Source of the DNA: Callorhinus ursinus
Taxonomy: Eukaryota; Chordata; Mammalia; Carnivora; Otariidae
Length of the DNA: 64,000 nt
Direction: 5' to 3'
Assembly (NCBI RefSeq): GCF_003265705.1
Contig: NW_020312775.1
Coordinates: forward strand, 5,040,822-5,104,821
The first letter of the stretch is position 1. Every line of letters starts with the position of its first letter. The position numbers were made by a program, and so were the translations under genes. The notes under the pieces were generated by a model. That model did not search any database and had not been told where the DNA came from. It was given only the letters and a program-made list of their open reading frames with translations. Positions 36,160-47,792 of this stretch are shown in pieces.

Positions 36160-38435
36160 GTGATATTAGACCCCAGGCATGAGGTTTTGTTAATACAGTT
36201 ATTTTTAGGTGGTCAGAGAAATCCTACCAAAATCAACGTATTGCTATAGCACAGTAAATGAGAAACAATGTATTATGGCTTAAGTGTTCCTCAGGATAGG
36301 ACTTGGAAACATTCTCTGTTGATTTGAACTTGAAAGATTTAAAAATAAGCCAGTACACATTATTCTGGAAGTAGAGTGTAAATAATAAATAAATGAAATG
36401 AAATTCTTTGTAAATGAAATGAAATTACGCATGTGTAATAGCACAATTCAAGGATCAGTAATTTGTTTTATTTTACAAACTAATAACAAGGGGAGGAAAA
36501 GAAGAGTAGGCCACTCAGAATAACCTAGAGAGGTGCCAAGAGCAACACTGCACAAACACAAGTTGGCTAGAAAACAGAACTTACGTATTTTCTGCTGGAA
36601 CTTTTCAATTATGGTAAATTGCCTGGCCCAATAGTGCTTAACTTTTTCAGACCAAAATAGTTCATTTGGTAAATGGCTCTAAATGACATGCAAGTTCCTT
36701 TCATTGAATGGTCTGAGAGCAACAAGCTAATACACTACAAAGAGCTCACTTACTCATTAGAGGGAAGAGACCATTTTGAACCAGACGCTTCCAGGTGAGT
36801 AAACTATTTTGGGGGTCAAAATTGGACAGTCTGGTTGTGCATTAAGTCTTTTAAGTCACATAGGTACCATTTTGTACACTGAGGTCGCAAAGAAATCAGT
36901 GGGGTCTGGGTACCCTAAAAGAGTTATGTATATAAGTCCTTAATTTATACCCCAGGGAATATCGTATTCACTAAGCAGGAACTGACATGCTGTGACATGA
37001 CTTTTCTATTCCACTTAGTGAAAGCAGGTCCTAAGTGAGTTCAATCACTGCTCCTGTGAACAAGTAGTTTCAGAAAGAATATGGCCAAATTTAGTTCTTG
37101 TCGAAAAAGTTAAGAAGTTAATGGGACTTACTACTTGTTAGCAGTGCAACTGGGAGCTTGGCATGTTCTATTTCTAGGGATTGTCATTTTCCATCTTAAT
37201 GAGGGCATGAAGACCAAATAAAATAAAATAAAATTAAAAAACCCCCCAAAAACCTTAGGACACTGGAAAGGTCAGCCATCAGAGACTAATTCTTAATAGT
37301 TTTTTGTTATAACCTAAGGTATGTTAACTTTTTCAAAGAAAAAAACACATTTTAATGGATTAAAATATTATGCAAAAAGAATATGTAACAGATGGTAAAG
37401 CTGAGCAACATTAACTACAATATCTCACTCTAATCCAGCTGACACACCCCATTACATTTCATACATGGATTCTTATTATTAATAACTTAGAAACTCTTTG
37501 CAGATTCTTAATGTGTACAAAGTCAGATGTAACAATTGATAGAGAGTTGATTTATCTTACAAATCAACTCCATGCACAGTCCAAGTGGCAGCATCCTAAG
37601 AAAATCATTTCTTCTATTTCCAGTGCAACACATTTCTTGGTTTGATAACAGATATTAGAAAGCTAATTCTTGTAGATTAGCTGTATGTTGTAACTTCAAA
37701 ATAAGCAGTTTGTTCTATGCCCTGGAAATCTTAACCACAGTAAAAGATGTTTCAAAAATAAGTTGGGCTACTCTTCAAAAAATCAACAAAAATCATGTTT
37801 CATGAGGACTGTTTTGGCTCAAAGAGTTAGCTTGTGATTTTTGAGAAATACGGCAAAGAGAAGTTATTTATCTTTATAGATAAAGTCAAAACAGATCAGG
37901 CAATTAAAAACGTGTTGATAAAAAATAAAACTATATTTATAATTATGTATTTTTTTGTTTCACACTGGACTGAAACAACACAAATTGAGATGTGAGATGC
38001 TTTACATAAAAAAGGTTGATGTGCTATGTTCATTTCTAAATTTTTCTCGTTTCTCCCATTCCACTTTACAAATTAGATTATAGCAGAGAATTACATAAAT
38101 GGAGAAATTACAAGATATCCAACCACCAAAGAACGGTTTGTTTGGAGGTAGACAGCATGGCTGCTTCATATTAGATATTGTGTGAGATGTCCTGGTGGTG
38201 TTCCAATAAGGATAATGAGTCATCGCTCTAATTCTCAGGCACAGCACATAAAGATAATACTGCTCAAACTGAGAGTGAGTGAAACATACACTTTAAAATC
38301 CATCATCAAAATAAATGCTGGCAACAGATCCTTGTGAAACAAAATAATTTGTATAAAACAAAAACAGGAAATAGCCAATATTGGTTCTTCCAAAGTTGTG
38401 GACAAAATTCTTATTTTTTTAAATCAAAAGAATAT
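36160..38435. other. Unrecognised AT-rich intronic sequence
   Basis: No gene, SINE or L1 recognised. An (AAAAT)n-like run followed by CCCCCC lies at 37217-37249. Confidence 0.45.
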
Positions 38436-38439
38436 ATTA

Positions 38440-38530
38440 TTTATACTACAAACTCTCTAGGGGCAAGTACTATGATTTATTCCCCACAAGATCCCTAGCA
38501 CCTAGCTTAACTTAAATGCTAACTCATAAT
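38440..38530 (+). mobile_element. L2 LINE 3' end fragment
   Basis: Contains actctctaggggcaagtacta, ttccccacaagatccctagc and acctagc, the promoter-distal L2 end. Confidence 0.55.
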
Positions 38531-38659
38531 CAATTTCCTACCTGTTTCTCAGTTTTCATCTTCTATTAATTTTCCCTTTGTTAACCACACACCACCCACA
38601 GTGGTCTTTTTCTGTTCCTTGAACATACTAAGCTTATTTCCATTTTCCATAATTTTGAA

Positions 38660-38990
38660 CAAGCTATTCTCCCTACCCAAAATGATTTTACCCAGATTTT
38701 TACATGGTTGGAACCTTTGTATATTTTAGGCCTTGGGTCAAATGTCACCTTGACAAATAGATCTTTTCTGCTCTCCCAATCTAAAGTAGTACCCAGTCAC
38801 TACCACATAACTCTTTTTTTTTTTTTCCTTCAGTGGCACTTAGCACAACTGAATCTCCAATCCTCCCTCCAGCTTCATCCCAACTAAAATTTAAGCTCCA
38901 TGAAAACAGGGACACTGTCTGTCTCATTAATCTCTCTACCTGAAGGCCCCAGAATAGTGCTTGTTGCATAGGAAATATTTGACTTTCTAA
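38660..38990 (+). mobile_element. L2 LINE 3' end
   Basis: Shows ccttgggtcaaatgtcacct, tttaagctccatgaaaacag, ggacactgtctgtctcatt, and cagaatagtgcttgttgcat in L2 order, interrupted by a T13 run at 38815-38827. Confidence 0.7.
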
Positions 38991-40378
38991 AGTGATATTC
39001 CTGTTCTCTGTGTCTCCCTTTTTTAGTCATTCTGCATGTCATTGGCAGATGGGTCTTTTTAAAGCACCACTCTTCTCTAGGCATGCAATACCCCAACTTT
39101 CTACCAAGGGAGTAGAACATGTTTTGAATGAGTCTCTCAGCTCCACTACTGTCAACTGCCTCCAGCTTTGATGTTCTTACTCTGTACTGATCTGGATCAA
39201 TGAGGAACTATAACAAAAATAATGGTAGAATAACACCTGCAGAAATTAACAGCAATAACATGGGTAGTATATACTGACTCCAGAGAGTAAAATCATTTCT
39301 AAAGAGGCAGAAGATTGACTATCCCTGAATTCCTGGAGGGTTGGAGGTGAGGAGGACCAACAGTAAGGTAGCCCTTGAAGCCATGGAATGCCTCTGAAAT
39401 GTGTACATTTCACCTGACCTGATTAAATCACCTGATTAAACACCTGACCAGGTTGCTTCGATGGCTTCAAAGGCATGTGCAAATGTGTAGGAAGGGAATG
39501 AATAGCCACTTTTGCTTCAATAAACTGTCTTCAAATGTGCAATGTGTTCTGTGTGTATGTCTGTGTATGTGTATTTCTGTTAGACACAGATGCACATAGA
39601 CTTAAAAAGAGAAAGTTGAGAACGATACAGTCATATGTACATGTATTCACACACAGGGGCAATCAACTGTGTCTCAAGAACACCAATGTGACATTGTTGA
39701 AGCAAATAATGAAATAAAGTTTCAGACCTACGGTAGGATGGAGAAATATAATACTGTATTACCAGGACAAATACTTCTAAAGCACTTCATAGGAATTGAT
39801 AATCCAAGATCATTAAAATATAAATTACAGTTGAAACACTGTGATTATGGAGGCAAATGAGGTATAGTTACTGTGCCTAATAAAATGCCTAGCATATAGC
39901 TGGCGCTCAATATAATAATGGACCACAGAACAATATTTCCCTCCCCCCATCCTGGCCCCCAGAATAAAAGGGTATAATTCCAGCATTCAAATGGTTAATG
40001 CTCAAACTTGGAAATCTTGGATATCTATAAAGGAATATATGCTACTGGAATTCCAGATAATCGAGATTTCACTGAATACTTGTTCAAAGCATTTCGTAGC
40101 CTTTAATGCAAAGGATTCTAAAAACATGAAATGAATGTCTCATGGCACTTATTTGTGATCTAGCTGAAAACTTGGTGGGGACACTTTGATTGATCTAGAA
40201 ATATAGAGTCAGCTGCAATAGAAGAAAAAATCTAACATAACTCTGCATGCACTATCTGAACAAATAGCAAAGTAAAAGAAGAAATGCATGATGTAAGTCT
40301 ACATTTTGTCAATAAAACACGTAAAGAGGGTTCTGAAGTCAGTAGTTCCTCTCTGCTGTGTTCAATGCCTTATACAAA
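38991..40378. other. Unrecognised intronic sequence
   Basis: No gene recognised. A weak L2 or MIR3-like end may lie near 39850-39925 (aaaatgcctagcatatagct). An inverted repeat at 39373-39473 is reported as a finding. Confidence 0.4.
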
Positions 40379-40383
40379 ATACC

Positions 40384-40869
40384 TGTTGAGAGTTTAGCTA
40401 AACTACTTCATGATACTGCTGCTTCAGCATCCATTTTGTGTGGCCAAGTGGTATGCAGGGGCCTTGAACTGACATTAGTCCCTGCCAAAGAGCACAGCTT
40501 AGATAGCAGCCCTATCTAAGTCACAAGTAAACTGACGTTCGTGATAATAGGATTTCCTCAGCAGCCCTTCTGAGCAACAGTGTCCTCCCCCTCCCAGGGC
40601 CTTTCCCTCAGATAAGACCCATGTGGAGCTTATCAAAAAGGGGGTTTGAATTGCCCAATCTGGCCTTAGCCCAGGAACCTCAAAGCACTCCACCATTTAC
40701 TCTGATAAAGGCATGCGCCCCAAGTCCTGTAGCTTTCTTTGCTTTCACCTTACCTTGACCTCCCCCATGTGGCCCCTTGAGGCCTCCTTGTACTTCTTCT
40801 AGGACCTGTGAGTAATAAACTTTTGAACTGGCTCTACTTAATAAATGTTAATTGAACAAAGCCACAACA
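40384..40869 (+). mobile_element. Solo LTR of an endogenous retrovirus (486 bp)
   Basis: The block starts TGTTG and ends CAACA, perfect inverted termini. A perfect 5-bp duplication ATACC (40379-40383 and 40870-40874) flanks it. It is visibly richer in GC than its flanks. An AATAAA signal at 40814-40819, about 50 bases from the end, sets the plus-strand orientation. There is no internal retroviral sequence or second LTR, so this is a solo LTR left by recombination. The family is not identified; a 5-bp duplication suits ERV3/ERVL-type elements, among others. Confidence 0.85.
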
Positions 40870-41339
40870 ATACCTCCTAATCAATACCTAGAATAAATGA
40901 GCCTAGTCAAAAGGATCCTTCTTCAAACACTGTTGTCACTTGGCTTCCAGGACAGTACAATTTTCTGGTTTCTTCCTATTACACTAGCTATATCTTTGGT
41001 TTCCCCACCTCTTTTGTTAAAATTCTTCTCATCCTCTTAACTTCTAAATGTTGGAGTAACCTAGACCTTAGTCCTTGGACCTCTGTTCTGTATATACACT
41101 CTAGGTAATCTTACCTAATCTAATGGCTTTAAATAGCATCTACATGGTTATGGCTCCTAAATTTTGATCTCTAGTTTGGATCTTTCCCTAGAGTTTAGTC
41201 TCATATATTCTAGGCTCTATCTCTCCACTTGGATGCCTAATAGTGTCTCAAACTTAACACATCTGAAACCAAAGTCTTGATTTACCACTGCCACAATCTC
41301 TCTTCCTCTTCCTTCAGTCTTCCTCATCTATGTAACTGC

Positions 41340-41880
41340 CATTCTCCTCTTTTCAATCCTCAAATGGCTTTCCATCATACAACAAGGTCTTCCATGATTT
41401 CACCTTCACTACTCTTTCTCCTTCTTATTTTCTGCCTCTCTCACTGTAAAGTAGCCACACTGGTCTTGTTGCTATTCTTTGCGTACTTCCATGCTCATGT
41501 TCACACTTCAGAGTCTTTGCACTAGTAGTACCTTCTGTGTAGAAAGCATTCCCCTCAGTTACTCACATAAATCCCTCATTGATTCAAATCTGTTTAAATG
41601 TCACTCCTCAGAAGGGTTCCTCCCTGACCAATTTATCTTTAAAAAAAAAAGCTTCACTATCATTTTTAATCATTTTTCCCATCTTTATTTTTCTTACCGT
41701 TTATTGTGTTCTGGTATTATACTACAAATTTATTTTTTGATTGTCTACTGCACTGGAATATATGCCCAAAGATATATACACACTTTTTTTTGTTTCTCAT
41801 CACTGAATCTTCAGTGAAAAACAAAAACAAGGCTTGGCACATAGTAGGTATTTATAAAATATTTGCTGAACGAATAAATT
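41340..41880 (+). mobile_element. L2 LINE 3' end, long copy
   Basis: Ordered L2 blocks: catacaacaaggtcttccatga, ttctgcctctctcactgtaa, agtctttgcactagtagtacc, aaatgtcactcctcagaagg, ttcctccctgaccaa, actgcactggaatatatgcc, and tggcacatagtaggtattta ending in gctgaacgaataaat. Plus-strand ORFs here are shadows of it. Confidence 0.8.
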
Positions 41881-41884
41881 TCTT

Positions 41885-43020
41885 ACCAGTAGGAATAACA
41901 TTATGGTACTATATTATCAATACTAGTCCAATGAATATCAGGGGGAAAATTAATTCAACATTTATGCATGCATTTAATGTTTGAGTGGAACAAGGAAAGG
42001 GACATTACACTGGATTTGGAATATAAGAACTTTTTAGAGCTGAAAGGGACATTCAAGATCACCTAATATAATTCCTTTGTACTTAAATGTATTTATTTGC
42101 ATAACCTGGAATTATCATTTCATTTTCCTGAATTTCTAGGTTCACATTAACTTACTGAAAGCTGAAACTTTTATTTCCTCTAAAGGCAGTAAGTATTAAA
42201 ACACTTCATTCTCAGTAACATTAGGATTTAAATGTAAACCAATGACTTACAGGAGAGGAAAACAGAGTTTTGGATCAATATTAATATTATTAACCTAACC
42301 ATACCTTGACATTTATGTAATAAAAAACATAAATAACAATATATAAGATATGTGCAGAAAAACAAATAGTGAGGGAATATGTTCCATATGTAGCATGATT
42401 GAGTTAATAGAATTATAGAAATCTTCCTTTAATTAACATACCAATAATGTTAATCTCATCACACACACACACCACAAATCAAAAGAACTGCCAGGTTTTT
42501 ATAAACTTGCAACTCAAAGATATGACCTTGCTAGCCAAAACTAGATTTTTTTGGTACTTAAAAGAAAACATCATTTTAACACCTAAACATCCTGCAGGCA
42601 GCAGGGTTTCTTAAGACTAACCCATTGAGCAGCTGCATTTCATTTTTATTTGAAAAGATTGATCCAGTATTTTTATAGCTCTCGATTAAGCTGTTTAACT
42701 AAAAAGTAAATGTTGAAAAAGGAAACCACTGTAGTCAAGCTCTATGTAAACGAGCAATGGGCAAATCTCTGGCGATGTGAAAGTTCGGTTGGATAGCTAA
42801 ATCTATTCGAACCTCTTTAGCTGAAAAATTCAAGCTCCCACAAGGTTCGTAGAGCTTTAGGTTTTCCACTGAATCGGAGATAGCTTTTCAAAAACACTGA
42901 CATTCAATCCCTAGCCAATAGTAAAAGCAACTTTGGGGGAAAAAGTTAACAGAATTTCTGAAACATAAAATGTCTTCAGCATTTGGTTCAATTTCAGAGT
43001 TTTCTAACTCTCCAACTTTA
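41885..43020. other. Intronic sequence with a CpG-retaining block
   Basis: No gene or repeat recognised. A (CA)n run of about six units lies at 42460-42472. The block 42751-42876 keeps six CpGs and is reported as a finding. Confidence 0.45.
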
Positions 43021-43149
43021 TTTTTTTAAAGATTTATTTATTTTATTTTAGAGGTGGGGAGGGGCAGAGGGAGAGAGAGGGAGAGAATCTCAAGCAGACT
43101 TCCTGCTGAACGTGGAGCCCTATGTGGGGCTCTATCTCATGACCCTGAA
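43021..43149 (-). mobile_element. Truncated carnivore SINE, reverse orientation
   Basis: Tail, GA tract and the caagcagacttcctgctgaa and gtggggctctatctcatgac blocks are present. The tRNA head is missing. No clear TSD. Confidence 0.85.
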
Positions 43150-43219
43150 ATTGCAGCTAATTAAATCATCAAATTAGCAAACTGTCAAACATTCTTAACA
43201 CCTGTAGATGAACAGACAG

Positions 43220-43515
43220 AATGATTCATCTTCACCCCTTCCCTGAATTCTTATCCATCCTCCACATCTCAGCTCACGCATTACCTTCTCAAGAGAACCT
43301 TCCTTAACTAGGTTATGTATTGGCATGGTGATATTCCATGTCACCTGCCATGGTTGCTTGTGGAGTTAATACCTATCTCTTTCACCAGAGTAAAAACTCC
43401 CTGAGGGTAAGCATTATGTTCATTTTTATTTTGCTTGCCACTGTATTTCAAGTACCTAGCACAATGCTTGGCATAAAGTGAGAATCACTAAAAAAAAATA
43501 TTTGTGGAATGAATG
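43220..43515 (+). mobile_element. L2 LINE 3' end
   Basis: Contains ccacatctcagctcacgca, agagaaccttccttaactag, aaaaactccctgagggtaag, cagtacctagc-like and tgcttggcataaagtgag, ending in tgtggaatgaatga. Confidence 0.75.
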
Positions 43516-44210
43516 AACCCTCAAAAACATCAACTAGGTGCAAGACTTAATATGATAGCTTTTGCTGTGTAATATTTCAGAGGAGACACAATTAAGATAA
43601 AACAGCTTTTAAACTATAAAATACTATAGAATAATAAGTTATTATTGTATTACAAATCCAAACGATAGGGCAGTTAAATGCATAATTGAAGGTAAAAAAA
43701 TATCCACCTGCCCAAACAGACACATAAATGCACACACACAACTTTATCATATTGGAAACAATTCTGATTTACTTCCTTAGTTGAGTCAGTAGTTGGCAGG
43801 TGGCAAGTATCACCCCATTTGGGCAAATACCACATAATGGTTGGAAACGGAGAGGAAGAAAACGGAGTTATTTGCCTTTCAGCTCTTTATAGCCCACCAA
43901 ATACTGTCCAAACTCTTTAGATGAGTATTCATGAAATTTGGAATCTGAGTTTTTACTCTCTCTAGTAGTAATAACTCTCATTACTCTCAGCCAAACAGGC
44001 CTAGTTGATGTTCTTTCAACACATTTTCAAATCTTTAATGACTGAGTCTTTGCTTATGTCTGATCTGTAACTTCCATAAAATCTTCCCCCAAGTTTTCAG
44101 TCAGAAGTGATCTTCCACTGCTCTGAATTACTACTAAGATGATTTTGTGAACACTCTATGTAGACCAAAGACCTTATATAGAATAAATTTTCTACTACAT
44201 ACATTGCATT
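43516..44210. other. Unrecognised intronic sequence
   Basis: No gene or clear repeat. Confidence 0.4.
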
Positions 44211-44225
44211 AATCATACCCATATT

Positions 44226-44425
44226 GGGGGCGCCTGGGTGGCTCAGTTGGTTAAGCGACTGCCTTCGGCTCAGGTCATGATCCTGGAGTCCCGGGATCGA
44301 GTCCCGCATTGGGCTCCCTGCTTAGCAGGGAGTCTGCTTCTCCCTCTGACCCTCCCCCCTCTCATGTGCTCACTCTCTCTCTCTCACTGTCTCTCAAATA
44401 AATAAATAAAATCTTAAAAAAAAAA
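44226..44425 (+). mobile_element. Full-length carnivore SINE inserted in an L1 target-site duplication
   Basis: Intact, low-divergence copy from gggggcgcctgggtggctc through ttaagcgactgccttcggct, the aggatcga-type box B, the CT-rich tract, and aaataaataaataaaatctt with an A12 tail. A perfect 15-bp TSD AATCATACCCATATT lies at 44211-44225 and 44426-44440. The right copy is also the left TSD of the adjacent L1. Confidence 0.95.
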
Positions 44426-44853
44426 AATCATACCCATATTGTCCTTTTATAAAGATTTTATTTAAATTCAAGCTAGTTAACATATAGTGTATTATTAGTT
44501 TCAGGGGTCGAATTTAGTGATTCATCAGTTGCATATAACACCCAGTGCTCATTACACCAAGTGCCCTTCTTAATGCCCATCACTCAATTACCCCATCCAC
44601 CCAGCCACCTCCCCTCTTAGCAACCCTCAGTTTGTTCCCTAGAGTTAAATCTCTTATGGCTTGCCTGCCTCTCTGTTTTTATCTTATTTTATTTTTCCTT
44701 CTCTTCCCCTATGTTCATCAGTTCTGTTTCTTAAATTCCACATATGAGTGAAATCATATGGTATTTGTCTTTCTCTGATTCACTCATTTCGCTTAGGATA
44801 ATACACTCTAGTTGCACCCATGTCATTGCAAATGGCAAGATTTCATTCTTTTT

Positions 44854-44869
44854 AAAAAAGAATTACTTA

Positions 44870-44910
<41 letters not shown>

Positions 44911-45064
44911 GCACAAGTGGGGGGAGGGCCGAAGTAGAAAGAGAGATTCTCAAGCTGATTCCCCACTAAGTGCAGAGTCCCACCCAGGGCTCAATCTCCT
45001 GAGATCATGACCTGAGCCAAAATCAAGATTTGGACGCTTACCTGACTGGGCCACCCAGGCACCC
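44854..45064 (-). mobile_element. Carnivore SINE nested in the L1, reverse orientation
   Basis: Starts in an A/T-rich tail, has (GA)n, the caagctgattccccactaag block, and a head ending ggccacccaggcaccc. A perfect 17-bp TSD AAGATTTCATTCTTTTT lies at 44837-44853 and 45065-45081, within L1 sequence, so the SINE is younger than the L1. Confidence 0.95.
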
Positions 45065-45102
45065 AAGATTTCATTCTTTTTGATGGCTGAGTAATATTCC
45101 AT

Positions 45103-45120
45103 TGTGTGTGTGTATATATA

Positions 45121-45151
<31 letters not shown>

Positions 45152-45153
45152 AC
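45103..45153. repeat. (TG)n(TA)n microsatellite inside L1
   Basis: Short TG run then a long TA run. On the L1 sense strand this is the same ORF2 C-terminal site that carries TG tracts in the copies at 18056 and 28079. Confidence 0.9.
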
Positions 45154-46160
45154 CACTTCTTCTTTATCCATTCATCAGCTGATGAATGGGCTGTTTCCCA
45201 TACTTTGGCTATTGTGGACGTTGCTGCTGTAAACATCGGGGGGCATATGCCCCTTCAAATCAGTATTTTTGTATCCTTTGGGTAAATACCTAGTAGTACA
45301 ATTACTGGGTCGTAGGGTAGTTCTATTTTTAACTTTTTGAGAAAACTCCATACTGTTTTCCAAAGGGGCTGCACCAGTTTGCATTTCCCACCAATAGTGT
45401 AAAAGGGTCCCCCATTCTCCACCTCCTCGCCAACATCTGTTGTTTCCTGTGTTCTTAATTTTAGCCATTCTGACCTTGGCTGCAGCAACTTATTACTAGA
45501 CCAGAGGCAAGGGAAAGAAAAGCAAAAATGAACTATTGGTACTTCATCAAGATAAAAAGCTTCTGCACAGCAAAGGAAATAAACAACAAAACAAAGAGGC
45601 AACCCACAGAATGGGAGAAGATATTTGCAAATGACACTCCAGGTAAAGGGCTGGTATCCAAGATCTATAAAGACTTCTCAAACTCAACACTCAAAAAACA
45701 AAAAAATCCAGTCAAGAAATGGGCAGAAAACATGAACAGATATTTCTCCAAAGACATACAAATGGCTAACAGACACATGAAAAAATGCTCAACCTCACTC
45801 AGCATCAGGGAAATAGAAATCAAAACCACAATGAGATATCACCTCATACCCATACTGTCTTATAATCATTTGGGTATACTGTTGATTCGGTTTACAAACT
45901 TACATGTTTCTGATACGAAAAGTCCAAGTTTTATTCATTTCTATATACCTCACAGTATACAAATGCTTTATTCACAAGGCATATTTGGGCATTAAAAGAA
46001 TGACTAAATATATGTATAGGCAAAAAGGAGATACAATATAGAGCAGAGAGCAAACTGTCAATTATGTATTGATATCTGAATTTTTAGATGAAAATGTTAC
46101 ATAACCTATCACATATGCTGCATCACATAGTATCTCAGTGTCTATACATAATTAATATTT

Positions 46161-46354
46161 TAAAAGATTTATTTATTTTAGAGAGAGAGAGAGAACACAG
46201 CAAGAGGGGAAGATGGAGAGGGAGAGAGAATCTCAAGCAGATTCCAGGCTGAGCCTGGAGCCTCACATGGGGCTTGATCTCATGACCCTGAGACCATGAC
46301 CTGAAGTGAAACCAAGAGTTGGACACTTAACCCCTTGTGCCACCCAGGTACCTC
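46161..46354 (-). mobile_element. Carnivore SINE, reverse orientation
   Basis: Tail, GA tract, caagcagattccaggctgag block, gaccatgacctgaagtgaaa, and head ending gccacccaggtacctc. AT-rich, imperfect TSD (AATTAATATTTT and AATTAATTATCTTTT). Confidence 0.9.
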
Positions 46355-46764
46355 AATTAATTATCTTTTTTAACATGCACTGTGAATTTCAGCTACTTAA
46401 TTGAATTATATGGGAATCACTGAAGAAAAAAAGTTTAGTAATAAATCCTGTTTGTAAATACAAAAAGGTCTATAATATGTAGTTGATCCCTTCAAATCTT
46501 AAATTCAGATCCTCCTTCAACCCAATCCAAAATACACTGTAGTTTGGGTGAATTCCTGGAATGCAAAATCATTTTAGTATTTATCTAATCAGACATAATG
46601 GGTGGGGCTTTTGGAGGGTTTATTTAAATAAAGATATTAAATGAATTTCAAAGTCAAATATCATCACATTCTGGATGATCTATGAGAGAATGTAGTATTT
46701 TTAACTAGCACCTCTATAAAATACTCCAACATCCTTGAAGTAAAATATTAGCAGAGAGCAAATC

Positions 46765-46885
46765 ATGTATTTATTCATTCACCAGACATACTGAGCCCTA
46801 GTGGGTGCCAGGCAATTGGAGTACAAGATGATTACTACAAAACCAACACAGTAAACTTCTGCACACAGAGAGCTTACGTATCAGC
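46765..46885 (-). mobile_element. L2 LINE 3' end, reverse orientation
   Basis: Reads tattcattcaccagacatac, tgagccctagtgggtgccagg, ggagtacaagatgatta, and cacagagagcttacgtatcag. Confidence 0.65.
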
Positions 46886-46889
46886 AGGG

Positions 46890-47150
46890 GTTGAACCTTA
46901 TCTCCTCTATGAAGCTGCTCCAAACAACTTCCTCTACTTGGTTAACTTTTAGCGCATTTATTACCAATGCTACACAACTAAACTTTATCAAACACTAAGC
47001 TTTTAGTGACTTCTCATCGATGTGCTCTTAACCAAATGTTAAGCTTCTTCAGAGCAGAGAGAATATTTTGTACTTCATTTCTATGCTTCAGTTCAGTGGT
47101 ACCTACTATACTGCTAGGTTCTGCAGTAACTGTTTCATATATACTCACTG
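46890..47150 (+). mobile_element. L2-like LINE 3' end
   Basis: Contains ctatgaagctgctccaaaca, gttaagcttcttcagagcag, and ttcagtggtacctactatac in L2 order. It is diverged. Together with the reversed copy to its left it forms a tail-out pair. Confidence 0.5.
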
Positions 47151-47592
47151 ATAAAAACATGAAAAGAAATTTATTTTTAAACCTAGGAAAACCGTTGGTA
47201 AAGCCAGTTCTTAATTGTCTATGCTTAAGGGAGATAGTTAATACAAAACAATGGATAATGTAGAAGTAATTTCCGTCTGGCTTTGGAATGCATTTCCATA
47301 CCTAACTTTGAATCTCTTGCTTGAGTTGAGAACACATATCCAACAAAATAATGAAGTTACCATGTTAATTCCCAAGTGTAGTCAAAGCCAAAATGCTGTC
47401 TCACTGACCAAAAATAGAAGGAATATTGACAATGCTATTGTTATTTTCAGCCTATGGTACACTCATTAAATGAAATCTTTTATTGTTTGTTGCTGTCTTA
47501 CCTCTATCAATTTTATTACCTCTGTGACTACATTCCTTCTTGAAAGCAGGAAATATACCTTAATCTTAACTTGATAGATGCCCTAGCATTTA

Positions 47593-47792
47593 TTTTTTTT
47601 TTATTTATTTTTTTTTTTAAAGATTTTATTTTTATTTATTCATGAGAGACAGAGAGAGAGAGAGAGAGAAGCAGAGGGAGAAGCAGGCTCCCTGCTGAGC
47701 AGGGAGCCCGATGCGGGACTCGATCCCAGGACCCCGGGATCATGACCTGAGCCGAAGGCAGACGCCTAACCATCTGAGCCACTCAGGCGCCC
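47593..47792 (-). mobile_element. Young full-length carnivore SINE, reverse orientation
   Basis: Very clean copy: GA tract, agaagcaggctccctgctgag, cccgatgcgggactcgatcc, gaccccgggatcatgacctg, and head ending gccactcaggcgccc. It keeps several CpGs. It has a perfect 17-bp TSD AGATGCCCTAGCATTTA (47576-47592 and 47793-47809) and a long T-rich tail, all signs of a recent insertion. Confidence 0.95.

Larger units (their letters stand above)
44441..45850 (-). mobile_element. 5'-inverted (twin-primed) L1, interrupted by a SINE
   Basis: 44441-45475 is the L1 3' part in reverse orientation: tail, 3' UTR, ORF2 end. From about 45476 to 45850 the sequence turns to forward orientation and covers the preceding part of ORF2 (gctgcagcaacttattac through agatatcacctcataccc). 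The outer end of the forward segment (45850) and the inner end of the reversed segment (45475) are adjacent positions in the L1 message, the signature of twin priming. TSDs TCATACCCATATTGTC and TCATACCCATACTGTC (44428 and 45844) flank it with one mismatch. A SINE occupies 44854-45064. Confidence 0.9.

Noticed and set aside
44226..44300. tRNA-like sequence with box A and box B
   Set aside because: It is the tRNA-Lys-derived head of a SINE, not a functional tRNA gene.
45528..45995. 155-codon ORF, the longest in the window
   Set aside because: It is the forward arm of the inverted L1 (ORF2 fragment) reading on into flanking DNA.
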